Source of the DNA: JAWKOK01 sp963698255
GTDB taxonomy: Bacteria > Chloroflexota > Anaerolineae > Caldilineales > Caldilineaceae
Direction of reading: 5' to 3'
Length of the DNA stretch: 64,000 bases
Assembly: GCA_963698255.1 (NCBI GenBank)
Contig: CAVOQD010000012.1
Span: forward strand, 186,001 to 250,000
A program made the translations under genes and the position numbers. Positions 36,739 to 46,751 of this stretch are shown piece by piece. Under the pieces are notes generated by a model. That model was given only the letters and a program-made list of their open reading frames with translations, made no database searches and had not been told where the DNA came from. Each line of letters opens with the position of its first letter. Within the stretch, counting starts at the first letter, position 1.

Positions 36739-39700
36739 ATGATGATCACCCCGATCCGATCGAGCCTGATCAGAAGCTTGTTCCTGATCGTACTCGTACT
36801 ATCGATCTGCACACCGATCTACACTTCTTTTGCACGTGCCGATGTTGCACGTGCCGAAGGAAACCAAGATGCATCCTGGTGCGTGTCCGGCCAGGTGGCT
36901 GCCAGCATAGCGAAAACGCAGCGGCCGGCGGGCGAGTTCGCCAATCCGCTGTTTCTGCCCATGGTTGCCATGCTGGGCAATCTGCCGGCTCCCCCGCGTC
37001 CGCTTCGATCCTCTCGCAGACGCCCCGTGTGGTCCGGCAGATTGAGACGCTGGAGGACGGCGATACCTGCGTCACGCTGGAAGTGATCAACAACACGGGT
37101 CACGCCATCACACGTCTTGCACTTGAACACTACCTGAAAATTGATGCCGGCGCAGCGTTGAATGTGCGTGTCTTTTCCGACGCGCCGGAAGCGTTCGCCG
37201 GCCACGTCAACCCAGCCGACGACAGCAGCACATGCGTCTTTGAAACGATCCCCAACGCCCCGCTTGCTGTCAACCGCAGGGTGCGCATGAGCTGTCTATA
37301 CGGCGAGACCGACAACGCGGTGATCTCCTCGGCAACCGCCATCCGCCCGCGCCCACACGACGGCTACGACGACAATTTCAACCGGATCGGCGACCGGCTT
37401 GAGAAAGAGGCCGCTGAGCGCATAGAGAGCGGTGAACCGCTTCCGGTGCTGGTGCTGCTCGATCGGATCCCTCAAGCGGAGGACTACGACCGATTCCAGC
37501 AGGCCAAAGGCACTATCACCTTTCGAAGTACGCAACTCCCGATTTTTGGCGGTGAAATCCCGCCCACCGCACTCGGCGACTATGTAGGGTACGCCGGCGA
37601 CCATCTTGACATTATCGGCGATGACCTTCCCCTCGTTCAACCGCCCTTCAAGGAGGAGGTTCCCAGTCCGGTAAACTTGGTTGCCACCGTGCTGAACACG
37701 ACCAACACCGAGCTTACCGGCGACGAGAATTACCTGTCTGTCGCCATTCTGGACACGGGCGTGGATGCCGGCCATCGCGCCTTCACCAACGAGCTCACCG
37801 GCTGGTACGATGTACTTGATCCGTCCAATCTGCAGGCGTCGGACAGCGATGGGCATGGAAGCCTCGCGGCTGGAATCGTCGCAGGGGATGCCGAAGATTT
37901 CCGCGGTGTGGCCGCAGGCACGTCACTGGTGGGAATCCGCCACGGTTCAGCCGGCGCCTGGCGCATCAGCAACTTCGTCAAGGCCATCGACTGGGCCATC
38001 GAGCATCGCGAGGCGAAAGACATCATTGCCATCAACAACAGCAATGTCTACACCGGCGGCGCAGCCCAGCACAATCCGTTTTGGGCCGCAGCGGCAACGA
38101 GCGCGGTCGAATCCGGCATCGTCTTCATCAATGCCGCGGGCGACGGCTTTGCAGACAGCCTCACCGGTGAACTCATCGGCGCACCGGCCAGCGAACCAAA
38201 AGTTCTGACCGTGGGCGCCATCAACGCCGACGGCGATATCACCAATTTCAGTAGTCGCGGCCGGACGGATGCCCCGGACAATGCCCACCAGAAGCCGGAT
38301 GTAGTGGCGCTAGGCCGCAATGTTCGCTCAGTACGCGCCGGTCAATCATCGGCAGCCGGCGAAGATGCGTACGTTGTGGAGTCGGGCACGTCGCTGGCCG
38401 CGCCCTTCGTCACAGGACAGGCGGCGCTGTTGGCCGGATCGATGTCCGATTTCCAGCAGATCGATCAAGACGGCGATGACTTCCGGGATGAGGATGGTTG
38501 GGATGGAATCGACAATGACGGCGATGGTCTGATCGACGAAGATCCGGCGCTGTGGGATCACACTGAGGCCATGGCGGCCGCTGTCAAGTCGTTGATCCTG
38601 ATGGTGACGGCCGAAGCCATGGGCGGAGAGCAACTGCCTGAGGCAAGCCCAAACATCGAAGACGCCAACGACCCGCGCCAACGCAATGATGCGCCGAGCG
38701 ATGGATGGGATCGCGGCGACAAAGATCCCGTTGAGGGGTATGGAGCGGTCGACGTCGCGGCAGCCATGGAGGCCGTGACCCGCGAATTTTGCGCCTACGA
38801 CACCGGCTCATTCAGCGCCGATCCGGGCGGACAGCGGGTTTGGGCCCGCCATCTTCATCTGGTTGCAGGCAAGGAATATAGCCTCATCCTTGAAGGGCCC
38901 GAGCAGGCCGACTACGATCTTTTCCTCTACCAAGGTGCGCCCGATCCATACGGTGAGCCGATCATCGCAAGGCAGCCTGGCCGACAAGGAGGCCCCATCG
39001 TCGCCAGAACCGACCAAAGTGCAGACGAGTCGATCTCGTTCCAAGTGCGCACCGACGGTCTCTACTATCTGGTCGTGCGTGGCGTCAGCGGGTCCGGCCC
39101 TTTTGCTGTTCGCCTGGTTACGCCGGAGACGTGGACGGTGATGCTCTACATGCCGGCGGAACTTGCCGGCGGCGACAATCTGGACACCGCCGCATTTGAG
39201 GTTCTGAACGAGTTGGAATCCATCGGCTCGGGGCAGGAGTCGACACGCGAAATGCAGGTTCTGGCCCTGGTCGACTACGATGTGCGCGACTGGCAGAAAG
39301 ACAGCCAGGTGCAGCCGGCCGACGGCTCCAGTGGTGACACGGTACTCTACTGCATCCGCAAAGACCACAGCAAACAGGCCAACCAGTACTCAGTTCCCCT
39401 GCGGCCCGATGATCTCATGGACATTGCCATCGATCAGCAGGGAGAAATTCGCGCTGAGCTCAATATGGGCGACCCGGCGACGTTGGAGAAGTTCGCGGCC
39501 TGGGGCGTCGATCACTTTCCAGCCGATCACTACGGCCTCGTTATTTGGGGAGACCGCGCCGGATACGGTTGGAAGAGCAATCCAAATCTGGCCATTGGAC
39601 CGGGCAACGATACGCGTTTCCACGCCGATCAGCCCACCGATAGCCAAGCTGACGCATTGGACCTGTCCGAACTAGGCGCAGCCGTCGCACAGATCGGCGC

Positions 39701-41845
39701 CAAAATTGAACAAGGCAGCAGTTATCAGGCCAATACCGGGGCCGGCCCCAAGCTCGATCTGCTCGGGTTTGATATTGGACAGATGGCCCAGATCGAAGTC
39801 GCAACACAGGTGAGCGACACTGTCGACATCCTGGTCGCGCCCCAGACCAATCTGGCGGGCCACTGGCCGTACGCTTCGCTGCTCAATCAACTGGCCTGCG
39901 ACAAAGATGGCGCCGGTTGGGACTGTTCCGGCCTTGAAGCGATCGAGGCCGAAAATCTTGCCCGTACCGTCGTCAACACCTTTGCCGACCCAAGCGCCGG
40001 CGAACCCGCTCAGATCTTGAGCGCCTTGCGCCTTGGGGCCGAATCGACCGGCGAAGGCTGCAACACTTTTTCAGATCTAATCAACTGTGTCAACGCGCTG
40101 GCGGCTGCCCTGACAGACGGGATTGAAAACGGCCACAACAACGCGGCAGACAAACAGGACAATGTGCAGGTCCTTCTGTATGGCGGCGTGCGGTCCGATG
40201 CGGCGACATCAGCCGACCGCAATTTCGTCGATCTGCGCGACTTTGCGGGCCGGCTGCAGACTGCCGGCATCGATGGCGCCTATCGGGATCGAGATCAGGA
40301 TATCGCTGAAGCGTTAACGCCCGGCGGCTCGATCGTTTTTGCATTGGGCCGACGCGGCAGTGCCGCCCCGGCAGCCGCAGACCTTCACGGGCTGTCGATC
40401 TACTTCCCGGAAGCGCAACTCTGGCCGGAAAGCGAATGCAATCCGCAGGCGGCCTCCTATCACTGCGGGTACGCAGATCCGCTGCCTTCGGCCAAACTCT
40501 ACGCCTCCGATCCCGGACTGTTGTTGCCGTCGCTACGGGCCCAAAACCACCCGAGGCCGGCCCAGGAGCAGATCCTTTTCGTGGAAAAAACAGCGTGGGA
40601 CGAGTTGCTCCAACGCTACTACCGACCGGTCGCAGTCCCCTGTCTGCTCAGAGAAGGCAGTTGCGCGACTTCGCTCACAGCCCAGGTCGGAGAGACGATC
40701 ACGCTCAGCGCTGGAGGTTCTTCGGATATCGACAGCGGGCCGGCATCTCCGGGCGTGTCTGCATGGATCTGGGATGTTGACCCGGCAGCAGACCACAGCG
40801 CCGGCCTGCCTGCTTACGGCGGCAAGTCTGGATTCTGTCATCGACCTCCCATGCACAGAAGACTGTGATCGCGATGAGATCGATGAGCATGACGACGATC
40901 CTGATTTTATCGGCCAATCCATCTCGTGGGTCTGTCCGGCAGCCGGCAAACATATGTTGCGCCTGATGGTTCATGACAACCACAATCAGCAGCCGGCATC
41001 TGCACGCAGCGGCGAACAGAACCACTATCGCCACTGGAATGTGGATGAATACAAGATTGCAATCGAGTGTTTTGAGTCGCCCTATCTGGAAGTCAAGCCC
41101 AAACTCATCCTCACCGATCAGCCGTTTGCGGCCAAGCTGGCCTTGCGGGGTCACGATTCGCTGACAGTGCCGACGCCGGGGACCATCAAGGTGACGTTGC
41201 CGGCCTTTGTGCAGATCGATCCGAGCACAATCGACTGCCCCAACAACGGATGCAATCTGGACGATGCCACCAACACGATCCACTGGACCGGCCTGATGGT
41301 CGGCACCGCGGACACTGAGATCAAATTTGGCGGATTGATCCCTTCGCTTGCCATAGCCGAGGACGATCCCTACCTTCAGACCGATGTCGAATTTTTCGAT
41401 GGGGTCACCAACCACACCATGGATTGGCGATCACCGGTTGATCATTAAATACGCGAACCCGCAAACTGTTGCGCCGGGATCAGACGTCATCTACACGACT
41501 GTCATCCCGGCCGACAAGGAGTTGGCGGAGTCAGCGACAGCGAACCTCTTTGACAAGTTCCCCGACTTTGACCTGCTGGGCCAGCTTGGATTCGATGGCT
41601 CGATTCTCGTGCCTGAGGGCAGCGCACCAGCCAAGATCGACCTGTTCAGCGGGGTGGTCAGTTGGTCCGGCGACGTCAACGCCAAATCATTCGTGCAAGT
41701 CAAATATGCCCTGAAAATCCCTGCCGACCTGCCGATCGTCTACTGCGGCGCTGAACTGTCCGCTGGCGGACAAGTCAGCAATGGCGTCGACGCTGCCGGC
41801 GGGATCGATACCACGGTCACCATCAACTGTCCGCCGTCTGAATAG
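36739..41845 (+). CDS. Giant secreted subtilisin (S8) / clostripain-like (C11) multidomain protein, frame-disrupted
   Basis: A signal peptide follows ATG 36739 (ribosome site GGAG). Domain order by nucleotide: unique N-terminal region; S8 subtilisin at about 37725-38430 with Asp in VAILDTGVD, His in DSDGHGSLAAGI and Ser in SGTSLAAPFV; a DxDxDG-rich loop at 38463-38545; a PPC-type beta domain at about 38800-39115; a clostripain-fold domain at about 39127-40560; a PKD-like segment at about 40690; and a C-terminal DUF11-like beta region. In the clostripain part the usual catalytic His (WxHG) is WGDRAG and the Cys (FDAC) is FDIGQMA, so it is probably inactive. The S8 oxyanion Asn is Asp (INAAGDGF). 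Frames change near 36990, 40795 and 41428. Restored length is about 1,700 residues. Confidence 0.82.
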
Positions 41846-41878
41846 CCCGATACTGAAGGGCAGAGTGTTATCCAAATC

Positions 41879-42451
41879 ATGACCCATCCAATTGACCAGA
41901 TCTTCACCGAGTTCCCCGAATTTGAGACAGAACGCCTGATCCTGCGCCAGATTGCGCCGGAAGATGCCCAAGCGATCATGGCCATCTTCGGCGACGATGC
42001 CGTCACGGAACACTACGATCTCTCCACATTCACAAGCATAGACGAAGCCGCCGAGTTGATCGACTATTTTTGCGAAGGCTATGAAGCCGAACGCCAGATC
42101 CGCTGGGGCATCGTGCGCAAGCAGGATCTGCAACTGATTGGAACCTGCGGCTTTGTGGCGCTGCACACCCACCGCGGCGAGATCGGCTATGACCTGGCCA
42201 GCGCCTACTGGCGGCAGGGCTATGCCAGCGAGGCCCTGGAAGCGCTGATCGAAGTCGGGTTCGAGGACATGGAACTCCATCGTATCGAGGCTCTGGTCAT
42301 GGTCGACAACGTCGCCTCGGCCGGCCTGCTGCGGAAATGCGGCTTTTCCGAAGAGGGCATCCTACGTGACTATGACTTCTTCAAGGGTGAGTTTCACGAT
42401 CTCCGCTTTTTCTCCCTCCTGGAAGGTGAATTCGATCCCGCCTACGCATAG
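41879..42451 (+). CDS. GNAT family N-acetyltransferase (RimJ/RimL type)
   Basis: This is a 190-residue acetyl-CoA-dependent acetyltransferase. The N-terminal FPEFETERLILRQIAPEDAQA, the central IGTCGFVALH strand, the acetyl-CoA loop YDLASAYWRQGYASEALEAL and the HRIEALVMVDNVASAGLLRK helix are those of the RimJ/RimL branch, which modifies protein N-termini or small amines. It starts at 41879, 33 bp after the giant protease gene and in the same direction. A functional link is not evident. Confidence 0.88.
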   Translation: MTHPIDQIFTEFPEFETERLILRQIAPEDAQAIMAIFGDDAVTEHYDLSTFTSIDEAAELIDYFCEGYEAERQIRWGIVRKQDLQLIGTCGFVALHTHRGEIGYDLASAYWRQGYASEALEALIEVGFEDMELHRIEALVMVDNVASAGLLRKCGFSEEGILRDYDFFKGEFHDLRFFSLLEGEFDPAYA

Positions 42452-42585
42452 CGTTTGTCCATAATCCATCGCCGCCCGTGGCAAGATTGCCGGAGCGAGA
42501 AACGCACCCGACTTGGAAAAGTGCACGTTTGCGGGCGTGAAGTGTATACTAATCCGTCGTTGGCCGATTAGCGAAGGAGTTGATT

Positions 42586-43431
42586 TTGAAGGACAAAGCG
42601 ATGGTGTTGGCGCTGGCGAGCATGGCCTTGCTCCTGGCAGGTTGCATCGCGACAACCCGCTCTCAGGAAGCCATACCGTCTACGCATACGCCGGATCAGT
42701 CCGCTGAACTGCTCATCTTTGCCGCGGCATCGTTGACGGATGCGTTTGACGCCCTCAGCAACACGTTCGCGGATCAAAATCCTGACGTGAAAATCGCCGT
42801 CAACTTCGCGGGTTCGCAGCAACTCGCACAGCAACTGGTCCAAGGAGCGCCGGCCGATGTCTTTGCCAGCGCCAACGAGACGCAGATGCAGCGAGTGATC
42901 AACTCGGGTCGCGTTGCGCCCGAACAGGCGACCCCGTTTGCCCGCAATCAACTGACCATCGTGATGCCTGCCGACAATCCGGCCGAGATCAGCTCCATCT
43001 CAGATCTGGCGAAACCGGGGATCAAGCTGATCGTTGCAGCGGAGGAAGTACCTGTCGGCCGCTATACCCAGCAACTTCTGGCCAACGCAAGCCGCTCAGC
43101 CGATCTTGAACCGACCTTCGCTGATGATGTTCTGGCCAATGTCGTCTCGTACGAGCAGAGTGTCCGTGCAGTTCTGAGCAAGATCCAGTTGGGCGAAGCC
43201 GATGCCGGGATCGTCTACAGCAGCGATAGTGCGGGCAAAGGAGCCAACGAGGTAGCATCCGTCGAGATTCCGACGCCGCTCAACCAGGTGGCGATCTATC
43301 CGATTGCGCCGATAGCCGACTCAGACAATCCGGCTCTGGCCGACGCCTTCATCGCCTTTGTGCTGTCGCCGCAGGGACAGTCCATCCTGGCGGACCATGG
43401 CCTGCAACCAGTGGTCGATCCGAACCGATGA
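42586..43431 (+). CDS. modA: Molybdate ABC transporter substrate-binding lipoprotein
   Basis: This periplasm-side lipoprotein binds molybdate or tungstate. The best start is TTG 42586, 6 nt after GGAG; TTG 42580 and ATG 42601 are alternatives. The lipobox is LLLAGC. The ModA hallmark LIFAAASLTDAFDALSNTF is followed by NFAGSQQLAQQLVQGAPADV, the oxyanion-binding serine region, then GKIQLGEADAGIVYSSD-like residues and VAIYPIA. At about 281 residues the length is as expected. It overlaps modB by ATGA. Confidence 0.88.
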   Translation: MKDKAMVLALASMALLLAGCIATTRSQEAIPSTHTPDQSAELLIFAAASLTDAFDALSNTFADQNPDVKIAVNFAGSQQLAQQLVQGAPADVFASANETQMQRVINSGRVAPEQATPFARNQLTIVMPADNPAEISSISDLAKPGIKLIVAAEEVPVGRYTQQLLANASRSADLEPTFADDVLANVVSYEQSVRAVLSKIQLGEADAGIVYSSDSAGKGANEVASVEIPTPLNQVAIYPIAPIADSDNPALADAFIAFVLSPQGQSILADHGLQPVVDPNR

Positions 43432-44285
43432 GCGGCGCAAGACCGACGGTCACGGAAAGTCAGGGCGCGCGAACCGCCCGCATGAAACGATTTTGGCAAC
43501 ACAATCGCAGTCTCGTACTGCTATTGCTTGCCAGCAGCCCGCTGCTGTTCTTTCTTTCGATCCCGTTGCTGGCCTTGGTGCTGCGCATCACGCCCGCAGT
43601 CCTGTTGGAGACCTTTTTCACGCCGCCGGTCGCCCAAGCAATCGCGCTCAGCATGATGACGACCCTGGCCACGTTGAGCATCGCTCTGATTGCCGGCACG
43701 CCGCTTGGGTATCTCCTCGCACGATACCGCTTTCCCGGCTACACGCTGATCGATACATTGGTCGATCTGCCCCTGATCCTCCCGCCCGCCGTGGCCGGCA
43801 TCGCGCTGCTGATGGCCTTTGGGCGACGCGGTTTGGTGGGCAGCAGCCTGGCCGATCTGGGTATCGAGATCGCCTTCACCCAGCTTGCAGTGGTGTTGGC
43901 TCAGAGTTTCGTGGCCGTCCCATTTTATGTCAAAGCAGCAAAATCCGGTTTCGGCAGCGTCAACCGCACCCTGGAACAGGCGGCCCGCCTGGATGGCGCC
44001 AGCACCTATCAGACGTTTCGATTCGTCACAGTGCCGCTCTCGTGGGGCATTCTACTCACCGGCGTCATCATGGCATGGGCGCGGGCCATGGGCGAGTTCG
44101 GCGCAACCATCATTTTTGCGGGGAACTATCCGGGGCGTACCCAGACCATGCCGCTGGCCATCTATCTGGGTTTCGAACTCGACATGCAGATCGCGCTCAC
44201 ACTGTCGGTCATCCTGCTGCTGATCTCATTCGGGGTTCTCTTTGTGGTCAAGCGCCTGCTCGGCCAGGACGTGAATCTCTACTAA
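43428..44285 (+). CDS. modB: Molybdate ABC transporter permease
   Basis: This is a 285-residue inner-membrane permease of the molybdate importer. About six hydrophobic helices and the EAA loop LEQAARLDGASTYQTFRFV are visible, as are LPLILPPAVAGIALLMAFGRRG and AWARAMGEFGATIIFAGN, phrases strongly typical of ModB. The ATG overlaps the modA stop. No ATPase gene follows: the next gene is unrelated, so the ModC function must come from elsewhere in the genome or from a shared ATPase. Confidence 0.9.
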   Translation: MSGARPTVTESQGARTARMKRFWQHNRSLVLLLLASSPLLFFLSIPLLALVLRITPAVLLETFFTPPVAQAIALSMMTTLATLSIALIAGTPLGYLLARYRFPGYTLIDTLVDLPLILPPAVAGIALLMAFGRRGLVGSSLADLGIEIAFTQLAVVLAQSFVAVPFYVKAAKSGFGSVNRTLEQAARLDGASTYQTFRFVTVPLSWGILLTGVIMAWARAMGEFGATIIFAGNYPGRTQTMPLAIYLGFELDMQIALTLSVILLLISFGVLFVVKRLLGQDVNLY

Positions 44286-44301
44286 CATCCACGGATGCAT
44301 C

Positions 44302-44967
44302 ATGGCTATTTTACTCTGTTCCGATCCCGAAAGCTTGGCCCGATCCATCGGGAACCACGTTGGCGAAATGATCGCCGTTCTGCTCACGACGGGTGAGAGT
44401 TCGCTGGCAACGCCGCTGGCGGACGAGATCCCGGAGTTGCTCGTCATCGACGTCACCGGGCCGCGCTTCAGCCGGCTCAACTTTGACGCCGTCAGCCTGG
44501 CCGTCCTCGACCTAACGCCCGAGGAACTGCTCAGCAGCGGCGGCCGGCGGCTGCTCGATGTGTTGGGCCGGCTGGCCGAAGAATCTCTGACATTGGCGTT
44601 TGTCGGTGCGGCGACGGCAACCGTGGGCACGCTCCTGCAAGACGGCGAGACGGCCGGGCTCAACCTGATTCCACGCTCGGTCGTCATCGATGATGTGCTG
44701 GCCGTGCCGGATCTGAACGCGCTGCTCGCCTCGCTCAGCCAATCGAATGTGCGCCTGCTGGCGCTGGACAGACCGGTCGGTGCGGTCTACGACTTCGTGG
44801 GCGACTGGGTTCGCATTGAGAAGATCGAGGCAGAGGGCGGTGCGGAGGACAGTACAGAGGGCGCGGCGGGCAATGCGCTGTTGGCGGCGTTCAAACCGGG
44901 CCCGGAAGGGCCGACGGTGCGCCTCCAGATGCTCAGTGCAGGCATGCAGCGGCGCTGGCCGGAATAG
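44302..44967 (+). CDS. Unknown protein, possible degenerate amidotransferase/S51-like fold
   Basis: This is a 221-residue cytoplasmic protein 16 bp after modB in the place where modC is expected. I do not recognise it firmly. It has alternating strands and helices: LLVIDVTG, LTLAFVGAATATVG, then GLNLIPRSVVIDDV and NVRLLALDRPVGAVYDFVGDW. The last part resembles the layout of cyanophycinase-like S51 peptidases, but the nucleophile position in GAATATVG carries no serine, so an enzymatic role of that type is doubtful. No Walker motifs are present, so it is not an ATPase. Co-transcription with modAB is likely. Confidence 0.55.
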   Translation: MAILLCSDPESLARSIGNHVGEMIAVLLTTGESSLATPLADEIPELLVIDVTGPRFSRLNFDAVSLAVLDLTPEELLSSGGRRLLDVLGRLAEESLTLAFVGAATATVGTLLQDGETAGLNLIPRSVVIDDVLAVPDLNALLASLSQSNVRLLALDRPVGAVYDFVGDWVRIEKIEAEGGAEDSTEGAAGNALLAAFKPGPEGPTVRLQMLSAGMQRRWPE

Positions 44968-45011
44968 CGCAGGGCACGGACCGATCAAGTACAGATTCGT
45001 CAGGAGATCCG

Positions 45012-46643
45012 ATGGCAGACGACAGACTGAACAGGACGATCCTCATCACTGGAGCCACCGACGGAATCGGCCTGGCCCTGGCCCGTCGCTATGCGCAGAT
45101 GGGGGCGCGTCTGGTTCTGGTCGGGCGCAGACCGCTGGCGGATCTGGACGCCGGCTTCTTCGATGAGACAAACTATTGCCGGGCCAACCTGGCGTACGAC
45201 AACTGCGTCGACGTCATCGAACAATGGTTGGAAGAGCAGCAGATCGACCAGCTCGACCTGCTTGTGCACAATGCGGGCATGGGCTACGTTGGAGCCATCG
45301 GCGACCAGCCGGCGGAGAACATCGATGACCTGATCGCCGTCAACCTGAAGGCGCCGATTGCGCTGACCCACGGTCTCCTCGCTCGCGTCGAATCGGCCGG
45401 CGGCAAGCTCGTCTACATCAGTTCAGTGGCATCGGTGCTGCCCGGCCCCGATTACGCTGTCTATGCGGCCACGAAGGCCGCTCTCGACGGCTTTGTACGC
45501 AACCTACAGATCGAACTTGCTGCCGACGACAGCCCGGCAAGCGCCCACCTGATCCACCCTGGAGCCACGCGCACCAGCATGCACGCAAAGAGCGGCATGA
45601 CGCTTTCTGCCGAGGAAGCGGCGCGCTTTCCAGCGCCCGAAGCGGTTGCCGCTGAGATCGAACGTGTCATCGAGCGAGGACCGCGGCGACAGGCCATCGG
45701 CACGACCAATCGGCTCGGCCTGGCCGCAGGAAATTTGATGCCGGACACGGTCGAACGCGTCCTACGCGGCCGGGTGGCGAAAGCAGCCAAATCCGATCCC
45801 GCATCGGTCGCCATTTCCGCCGCCGAGACGGCCACAGATCTTGATAGGTCTGTTGAGGGAAACGAAGCGCTCCACTGTGTTATCACAGGCGCGGCCGACG
45901 GAATCGGACGTGCGCTGGCGCTGGCGTTCTCTGCCGCCGGCTACACCATCACCGGGATCGACATCGACAGAGAGCGAGCCATGCGCACCCAGGCTGAGAT
46001 CATCAACCAGGGAGGCAAAGCGAGATTTGTGATTGCCGATCTTTCGTCCTGCGAGGCAGTGGAGCGGGTTGTGGAGCAGGTATGCACGCGTCCGCCGGTC
46101 GATATCCTGGTCCACAACGCGGGCATCAGTGCGGTCGGGGCATTCAGGAAACAACCGCTTACTCCCCAGATGAAGGTGCTCGACATCAACTTACGCGCGC
46201 CCCTGTTGCTGACGGCCGGGCTGCTGCATACCGATCATTTGGCAGCCGGGGGAATGGTCATCTGCATGGCCTCGCTGTCAACGTTTGTCGGTTATCCGGG
46301 CGCCGCCGTCTATGCCGCCGGCAAGGACGGCCTCGTCTCCTACGCACGCAGCCTGTCGGTGGGGCTGGCGGGCCGAGACATTCGCTCATTGACCGTCTTT
46401 CCAGGTCCCACACGGACAGCCCACGCCCGGCGCTACAGCCCGGACAATCGTCGCGAGGCACGCAGGATGCCGCCTGAGGCGGTGGCCCGCCAGGTGGTCA
46501 AGGCGGCTCAACGGCGGCAACGGACGTTGGCGCCCGGTCTGAGCAGTCGGGCGTTTGCGCTGGTGGGTCGGCTGGCTCCACGGTTGGCCGAGCAGGCCAT
46601 GCGCAAGACCCTGTACGACAAGCTGGACCAGAGCCAAGATTAG
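45012..46643 (+). CDS. Tandem short-chain dehydrogenase/reductase (two SDR domains)
   Basis: This single 543-residue ORF contains two complete SDR domains. Domain 1 (residues about 8-250) has TGATDGIG for NAD(P), HNAGMG, the catalytic Ser in YISSVAS and YAVYAATKAA with Tyr and Lys. Domain 2 (about 285-510) has TGAADGIG, HNAGIS, MASLSTF and YAAGKDG. Both catalytic sets are intact. A C-terminal tail after each domain (TVERVLRG and RLAEQAMRK) suggests duplication of one ancestral gene with its tail. Substrate unknown. The start at 45012 follows CAGGAGATCC. It lies 44 bp after the unknown gene of the molybdate cluster. Confidence 0.85.
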   Translation: MADDRLNRTILITGATDGIGLALARRYAQMGARLVLVGRRPLADLDAGFFDETNYCRANLAYDNCVDVIEQWLEEQQIDQLDLLVHNAGMGYVGAIGDQPAENIDDLIAVNLKAPIALTHGLLARVESAGGKLVYISSVASVLPGPDYAVYAATKAALDGFVRNLQIELAADDSPASAHLIHPGATRTSMHAKSGMTLSAEEAARFPAPEAVAAEIERVIERGPRRQAIGTTNRLGLAAGNLMPDTVERVLRGRVAKAAKSDPASVAISAAETATDLDRSVEGNEALHCVITGAADGIGRALALAFSAAGYTITGIDIDRERAMRTQAEIINQGGKARFVIADLSSCEAVERVVEQVCTRPPVDILVHNAGISAVGAFRKQPLTPQMKVLDINLRAPLLLTAGLLHTDHLAAGGMVICMASLSTFVGYPGAAVYAAGKDGLVSYARSLSVGLAGRDIRSLTVFPGPTRTAHARRYSPDNRREARRMPPEAVARQVVKAAQRRQRTLAPGLSSRAFALVGRLAPRLAEQAMRKTLYDKLDQSQD

Positions 46644-46661
46644 ACGCATCCTAGAATTCAT

Positions 46662-46722
46662 GTCCCCGGCACAGCCCACACAAATTTGCGCTGACCAGAG
46701 TAGCCTGGGCTGTGCCGGGGAC
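46662..46722. terminator. 17-bp perfect stem between convergent SDR and PhoD genes
   Basis: GTCCCCGGCACAGCCCA (46662-46678) is exactly complementary to TGGGCTGTGCCGGGGAC (46706-46722), with a 27-nt loop. GAATTC copies flank it at about 46654 and 46730. It probably ends both converging transcripts. Confidence 0.6.
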
Positions 46723-46751
46723 GTTCGCGAATTCAATTTCTTGGAACGGCC

